Below are positions 38,973 to 42,598 of a DNA stretch of 42,598 bases, in pieces. Origin of the DNA: Brevundimonas sp. (GTDB lineage: Bacteria; Pseudomonadota; Alphaproteobacteria; Caulobacterales; Caulobacteraceae); contig NZ_SDZL01000025.1 in assembly GCF_004210735.1 (NCBI RefSeq), forward strand, positions 1-42,598, given 5' to 3'. Each line of letters starts with the position of its first letter. The first letter of the stretch is position 1. A model generated the notes under the pieces. That model did not search any database. It saw only the letters and a list, made by a program, of their open reading frames with translations, and was not told the origin of the DNA. Position numbers and translations under genes: made by a program.

Positions 38973-40357
38973 GCCGTCCCCCGCTCACGCCGCCGGGCGT
39001 GAAGAAGATCGAAAACGCCATCGAGAAGGCGCTGGATCCGCTGGCCAGCGCGCTGAAGCGGGCCACCCGCACGCCGGGCGGCCCGGTCGCTCCGCCTGCC
39101 GGCGGGCCGGGCAAGCCGGGGCTGGAGATTTCGCCGCTGGCCGTGCCTTTCCCGGCCATTCCGCCCATCGGCGGGGTCGAGATCGCGACCGCCCGGGCGG
39201 GCTTCTACAAGCATGAGCGCGACGATCTGGTGGTGTTCCGGTTCGCGCCGGGCACGACCTGCGCCGGGGTGTTCACGCGGCACAAGGTGGGCTCGGCCCC
39301 GGTCGATTGGTGCAAGCGGCATCTGGGCGCCGAGGACGGCGGCAAGGACGTGCGGGCGCTGGTCGTCAACGCCGGCTGCGCCAACGCCTTCACCGGCAAG
39401 GCGGGGGCCGACGCGGCCCGGCGCACGGCGTCCGAGGTCGCCAAGCGGTTCGGCTGTCGCCAGCGCGACGTCATGCTGGCCTCGACCGGGGTGATCGGGG
39501 TGGTGCTGGACGACCACAAGATCGCCGCCCGCCTGCCGGACATCGAGGCCGGGCTGAAGGCCGACGCCTGGGCCCAGGCCGGCGCCGGCATCATGACCAC
39601 CGACACCTTCCCCAAGGGGTCGTATGCGGAATGCGAGATCGACGGGGTGAAGGTCCGCCTCGCCGGGATCGCCAAGGGCTCGGGCATGATCGCGCCGGAC
39701 ATGGCGACCATGCTGGCCTTTATCGTCACCGATGCGGCCATTTCGCCGTCGGTGCTGCAGGCGCTGCTGGGCCTGCATGTGCGGACCACCTTCAACAGCG
39801 TGACCGTGGACGGCGACACCTCGACCAACGACACGGCCCTGCTGTTCGCCACCGGGGCGTCGGGCGCGCCGCGCATCGGCCGGGTCGGCGACCGGCGGCT
39901 GAAGGCGTTCTCGGCCGCGCTGGACAAGGTGATGCTGGACCTGGCGCACCAGTTGGTCCGCGACGGCGAGGGGGCGACCAAATTCGTCCGCATCACCGTG
40001 GAGGGCGCGGCCAGCCCCGCCTCGGCCCGCAAGCTGGCCAAGTCGATCGCCGACAGCCCCCTGGTGAAAACCGCCATCGCCGGCGAGGACGCCAACTGGG
40101 GCCGCATCGTCATGGCCGTGGGCAAGACCGAGGAAGAGGTCGACCGCGACCGACTGGCCATCTGGTTCGGCCCGCATGAGGCGGCCATCAACGGCGCCCC
40201 GTCCCCGACCTACGACGAGGCGAAGATGAGCGCCTATATGAAGAACGCCGAGATCGACATCACCGTGAACGTCGGCGCGGGCCGGGCCGCCGCCACCGTC
40301 TGGACCTGCGACCTGACCAAACGCTACATCGAGATCAACGGCGACTATCGGAGCTGA
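38969..40357 (+). CDS. argJ: Bifunctional ornithine acetyltransferase / N-acetylglutamate synthase with N-terminal extension
   Basis: This is a 462-residue ArgJ, which transfers the acetyl group from N-acetylornithine to glutamate in arginine synthesis. Conserved parts are TRHKVGSAPVDWCK, ALVVNAGCANAFTG, STGVIGV, the autocleavage motif in AKGSGMIAPDMATMLAF (cut before Thr247, giving alpha and beta chains), TVDGDTSTNDTALLF and the C-terminal DLTKRYIEINGDYRS. Typical ArgJ has about 400-410 residues; here about 55 extra N-terminal residues occur: a helix (VKKIENAIEKALDPLASALK) and a Pro/Gly-rich linker. The ATGA overlap with the PPIase gene supports the start. It belongs to the PPIase-argJ-(TA)-mutT operon. 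Confidence 0.96.
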   Translation: MSRPPLTPPGVKKIENAIEKALDPLASALKRATRTPGGPVAPPAGGPGKPGLEISPLAVPFPAIPPIGGVEIATARAGFYKHERDDLVVFRFAPGTTCAGVFTRHKVGSAPVDWCKRHLGAEDGGKDVRALVVNAGCANAFTGKAGADAARRTASEVAKRFGCRQRDVMLASTGVIGVVLDDHKIAARLPDIEAGLKADAWAQAGAGIMTTDTFPKGSYAECEIDGVKVRLAGIAKGSGMIAPDMATMLAFIVTDAAISPSVLQALLGLHVRTTFNSVTVDGDTSTNDTALLFATGASGAPRIGRVGDRRLKAFSAALDKVMLDLAHQLVRDGEGATKFVRITVEGAASPASARKLAKSIADSPLVKTAIAGEDANWGRIVMAVGKTEEEVDRDRLAIWFGPHEAAINGAPSPTYDEAKMSAYMKNAEIDITVNVGAGRAAATVWTCDLTKRYIEINGDYRS

Positions 40358-40376
40358 TCATGCTAGGGTTGCGTCC

Positions 40377-40610
40377 ATGAGCGCCAAGCCCAAGCCCGTC
40401 GATCCCTATGCCGATGAGACGAGCCCGTTCATCAGCCGGGCTCTCTGGGAGGATCTGGAAAGCGAACACCCGTCGCTTGACGCCGTCGCCTGGGTTCGTC
40501 GGCAGCATGATCAGGCCCTGGCCGATCCGCGTCCGCCGCTGACGTCCGAGGAACTGCGCCAGAACCTGCTGGCCCGCCACGAGGCCCGCCTGAAGCGGGA
40601 CGTGGATTGA
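40377..40610 (+). CDS. Putative antitoxin of a ParE/RelE-type pair
   Basis: This is a 77-residue acidic protein that I take as the antitoxin because its stop overlaps the downstream toxin by four bases (TTGA). No ribbon-helix-helix or other DNA-binding fold can be seen in the sequence. The C-terminal half (LTSEELRQNLLARHEARLKR) is helical and is the likely toxin-binding part. The N-terminus has KPVDPYADETSPFISRALW. It lies 19 bases after argJ, so it depends on the argJ operon promoter. The assignment as antitoxin rests on gene order and size, not on a recognised domain. Confidence 0.7.
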   Translation: MSAKPKPVDPYADETSPFISRALWEDLESEHPSLDAVAWVRRQHDQALADPRPPLTSEELRQNLLARHEARLKRDVD

Positions 40611-40879
40611 GCCGACGGCTCGTCTTCCTTCCCTCGGCCGAGTTCGATTTCGCGGCCGCCTACGATCTGATCGCCGCGGATTCGCCGCGGGCGGCGCTGG
40701 CCTTCATTGACGACCTTCGAAGACGCTGCGAGGTGCTGACCGATTTCCCGCGCGTGGGGCGACCGGTGGACGATGTGGTCTACCGGATCACGTTCGACCG
40801 GCGGGCGGTCGTCTTCTATTCCTTCGACGACGAGACGGTTCGGGTTTCGGCGTTGCGTTACCTCGGACAGGCTTTCTGA
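40607..40879 (+). CDS. ParE/RelE superfamily toxin
   Basis: This is a 90-residue toxin of the ParE/RelE superfamily. The pattern is clear: RRLVFLPSAEFDFAAAYDLI (strand then helix), DSPRAALAFIDDLRRRCEVL (helix), FPRVGRPVDDVVYRITFDRR, then VVFYSFDDETVRVSALRYLG (the last two strands). It starts with TTG at 40607, four bases inside the antitoxin, and ends with one base shared with the mutT start (TGATG). ParE members poison gyrase and RelE members cleave mRNA; which applies cannot be told from this sequence. Confidence 0.82.
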   Translation: MSRRLVFLPSAEFDFAAAYDLIAADSPRAALAFIDDLRRRCEVLTDFPRVGRPVDDVVYRITFDRRAVVFYSFDDETVRVSALRYLGQAF

Positions 40880-41283
40880 TGTCGCTTCCCACCGTCCTCG
40901 TCGTCGCCGTGGCTTTGATCGATCCGGACGGGCGGGTGCTGATCGCGCAGCGGCCGGAGGGGAAGCAGCTGGCCGGGCTGTGGGAGTTTCCGGGCGGCAA
41001 GGTCGAGGCGGGCGAGCGGCCGGAACAGGCGCTGATCCGCGAACTGAAGGAAGAGTTGGGCATCGATGTGAACGAGGCCTGCCTGGCCCCGTTCGTGTTC
41101 GCGAGCCACGCTTATGAATCCTTTCACCTTCTTATGCCCCTTTATCTGTGCCGGCGTTGGTCCGGCGTGGTCGTAAGGCACGAGCACGCCGCCCTGGCCT
41201 GGGTGAAGCCGAACCAGCTTTCGGACTATCCCATGCCGCCGGCGGACGAGCCGCTGGTCGCCTGGCTGCGCGACCTGATCTGA
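40879..41283 (+). CDS. mutT: 8-oxo-dGTP diphosphatase MutT (Nudix)
   Basis: This is a 134-residue Nudix hydrolase that removes oxidised dGTP from the nucleotide pool. The Nudix box is GGKVEAGERPEQALIRELKE followed by ELGI (residues about 39-61), with WEFPGG before it, and the typical MutT segment HAALAWVKPNQLSDYPMPPA near the C-terminus. The start overlaps the toxin stop by one base. In Caulobacter relatives mutT follows argJ, so the toxin-antitoxin pair appears inserted within this operon. Confidence 0.94.
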   Translation: MSLPTVLVVAVALIDPDGRVLIAQRPEGKQLAGLWEFPGGKVEAGERPEQALIRELKEELGIDVNEACLAPFVFASHAYESFHLLMPLYLCRRWSGVVVRHEHAALAWVKPNQLSDYPMPPADEPLVAWLRDLI

Positions 41284-41307
41284 CGCCCCGCAAGAGGAAG
41301 GGACGCC

Positions 41308-41493
41308 ATGAGACGCTTCATCGCCCGCTTCCTGAGCGACCGGTCCGGCGCGACCGCCATCGAGTATGGCCTGATCGCGGCGCTGGTGTTTCTGGTCATG
41401 CTGAGCGGGCTGACGCTGTTCGCGGGCACGTCCACCGGCGCCTTCAAGGTCGCGTTCGGCAAGCTGTCGGACGCCCTGACCAAGGTCTTCTAA
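41308..41493 (+). CDS. Flp/Fap family pilin subunit
   Basis: This is a 61-residue type IVb pilin of the tight-adherence (Flp/Tad) system. A short basic leader MRRFIARFLSDRSG is followed by ATAIEYGLIAALVFLVML; prepilin peptidase should cut after Gly14, leaving Glu at position 5 of the mature protein, as in known Flp pilins. One hydrophobic helix and a short tail (AFGKLSDALTKVF) complete it. No cpa/tad genes are in the window, so this is a lone pilin copy. It lies 24 bases after mutT with GAGGAAGGGA upstream of the ATG; separate expression is possible. Confidence 0.93.
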   Translation: MRRFIARFLSDRSGATAIEYGLIAALVFLVMLSGLTLFAGTSTGAFKVAFGKLSDALTKVF

Positions 41494-41514
41494 GCCGCGC
41501 CGTTCCGTGGAGCC

Positions 41515-41556
41515 GTTGCACTGCAACGACGAAAAAACAGTGCAATGCAGTGCAAC
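41515..41556. repeat. Inverted repeat with GTGCAA repeats downstream of the pilin gene
   Basis: GTTGCACTGCA (41515-41525) and TGCAGTGCAAC (41546-41556) form a perfect 11-bp inverted repeat with a 20-base spacer containing six A in a row and another GTGCAA copy; a further GTGCAA lies at about 41559. It is 22 bases after the pilin stop in a 229-base gap that otherwise holds only a short AAGGGCCCTT palindrome near 41636. It may be a terminator-like or regulator-binding structure; there is no T run after it. Confidence 0.6.
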
Positions 41557-41722
41557 CGTGCAATGGCCGGCCGTCAGCGACCCGGACCAGGCGGCAGTGT
41601 CGGCAAGCGGATGGGCAGACATGGCGGTTATTATAAGGGCCCTTCCGGCGCGGATGTCTGAAGGCGGCGATCACCCCGCAAGCGCCCGTGACGCCTGACA
41701 ACCCCATGATGGCCGACGGGCT

Positions 41723-42598
41723 CTAGTCGGAGCCGGGCAGGGCGGCGTCGGTCACCTCGGTCACGCCCAGGGCGTCGGCCAGCCGCATCTTGGCCGAGCC
41801 GCGCTTGAGCGGTTTTTGCTGGCTGTCGTGCGGGGCCCAGCCGGCCAGGTGCACGATCTCGAACGTCGCGGGGATGCGGCCGTCGGCCTCGGCATGGCGT
41901 TCGGCGTAAAGAGCGGCGGCGCGGGCGATGATGTCGCGGGTCAGCGGCCGGGTCGGCCCGGCCAGAACATTGGTCTCGCCCATGGCGCGCAGGTCGCGGA
42001 CCAGGGCGAACAGATCGGGATAGCGCACCGTCACCCGATCCACGTCCGACACCGGCAGGGCGAACCCCGCCCGTTGCAGCAGGCCCGCCCCGTCGAAACC
42101 GTCGGCGAAGGGCGAGACCCGCGCCTGGGCCCCGCCGCGCAGCTGAAGCTCGGCTTCGGTCAGAACGCCACGCAATTCTTTCAGCGTGCCGGCGCCCAGC
42201 AGGGTCCCCAGGAACAGGCCGTCGGGCCGCAGGGCGCGCCGGATCTGGGCCAGGGCCCCGGGCAGGTCGTTGGCCCAGTGCAGGGTCATCAGCGACACGA
42301 TCACATCGGTCGACTGGTCCGTCAGCGTCAGGGGCGCGGCGCCGGGCTGGGCGTGCGAGGCCGTATCGCCAACGGCGACCGGCGCGCCGATGCGTGCGGC
42401 GACGGAACTGTCGGCCAGGGCGCGGGTGAACGGACCCGGCTGCGCTGACAGGTCGACCACGACCGGAAAGTCGCGCAGGATGACCTCCAGACTGCCGACC
42501 GCGTTTTCGGCCGCGCGGGCGTGCAGGAAGTCGGCCGTGGCGAAGCGGCGGGCGGATCGCGCCAGCCGGGCGGCGCGGCGGCGGGCGTCGAAGATCAG
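41723..42598 (-). CDS. SAM-dependent methyltransferase related to NDUFAF5/BioC (5' end outside window)
   Basis: The frame is open to the window edge, giving 291 residues of a class I methyltransferase without its first few residues. The start visible here, LIFDARRRAARLARSARRFA, followed by ATADFLHARAAENAVGSL, is typical of the NDUFAF5-type group that assists respiratory complex I assembly in mitochondria and has alphaproteobacterial relatives. Motif I is degenerate (VVVDLSAQPGPFTRAL, with SAQ where a glycine-rich loop is expected). Later parts are VIVSLMTLHWANDLPGALAQ, RALRPDGLFLGTLLG, and a C-terminal AALYAERHAEADGRIPATFE. The cofactor site may still be functional; this cannot be decided by eye. 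Confidence 0.85.
   Translation of the reverse strand: MIFDARRRAARLARSARRFATADFLHARAAENAVGSLEVILRDFPVVVDLSAQPGPFTRALADSSVAARIGAPVAVGDTASHAQPGAAPLTLTDQSTDVIVSLMTLHWANDLPGALAQIRRALRPDGLFLGTLLGAGTLKELRGVLTEAELQLRGGAQARVSPFADGFDGAGLLQRAGFALPVSDVDRVTVRYPDLFALVRDLRAMGETNVLAGPTRPLTRDIIARAAALYAERHAEADGRIPATFEIVHLAGWAPHDSQQKPLKRGSAKMRLADALGVTEVTDAALPGSD

Noticed and set aside
41507..41698. 63-codon frame (GTG start) after the pilin gene
   Set aside because: Runs through the inverted repeat, has no ribosome binding site and no recognisable composition; more likely non-coding.

Overview
The window is about 42.6 kb of GC-rich chromosome, almost fully coding, and looks like core genome of an alphaproteobacterium of the Caulobacteraceae. 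I infer Brevundimonas or a close relative. The grounds are the gene order (atpAGDC, rppH, divergent polysaccharide deacetylase, S41 protease, EnvC-like protein, rlmH, rsfS, nadD), a complete PhyR/NepR/EcfG general stress response (GSR) locus, a divergent secA / PPIase-argJ-mutT arrangement, and CtrA-like half-sites. No tRNA, rRNA, insertion sequence, prophage or CRISPR array was seen.

Layout. 1-3.4 kb: 3' end of the F1 ATP synthase operon (atpA partial, atpG, atpD, atpC) closed by a terminator. 3.4-3.9 kb: an AT-richer orphan membrane gene. 3.9-10.7 kb: mostly minus-strand housekeeping genes (rppH, envelope genes, rlmH, rsfS, nadD) with one plus-strand MliC-like lipoprotein. 10.7-15 kb: a secreted DUF6624-like protein, obgE, an unknown coiled-coil protein, ald. 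15-20.3 kb: an SRPBCC/ArsR divergent pair sharing a palindromic operator, gabD, a DUF418 membrane protein, and an MFS transporter with a large soluble insertion.

20.4-24.9 kb is the GSR locus and the most interesting part. It holds an entericidin-like lipoprotein, phyK, ecfG, nepR and divergent phyR, then a small single-pass membrane protein. Five sites match the EcfG promoter pattern (GGAAC, 16-17 nt, CGTT) exactly. Four lie in front of ecn, nepR-ecfG-phyK, phyR and the membrane protein. The fifth faces a stretch with no gene that folds into a nested stem structure with an exposed C-rich strand and ends about 115 nt later at a strong intrinsic terminator. This is a candidate stress-induced small RNA, possibly the local equivalent of Caulobacter GsrN.

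25-31 kb: a zinc-type MDR oxidoreductase, a hot-dog-like protein, a SapC family protein, then a His-rich-loop TonB receptor divergent from zur with a palindromic Zur-like box between them, and an alpha/beta hydrolase coupled to zur. 31-42.6 kb: mmsA, a membrane-anchored unknown, a class V aminotransferase fold protein, secA, a lipoprotein PPIase, argJ with an N-terminal extension, a ParE-type toxin-antitoxin pair wedged between argJ and mutT, an Flp pilin, and the partial 3' part of a SAM methyltransferase gene related to NDUFAF5.
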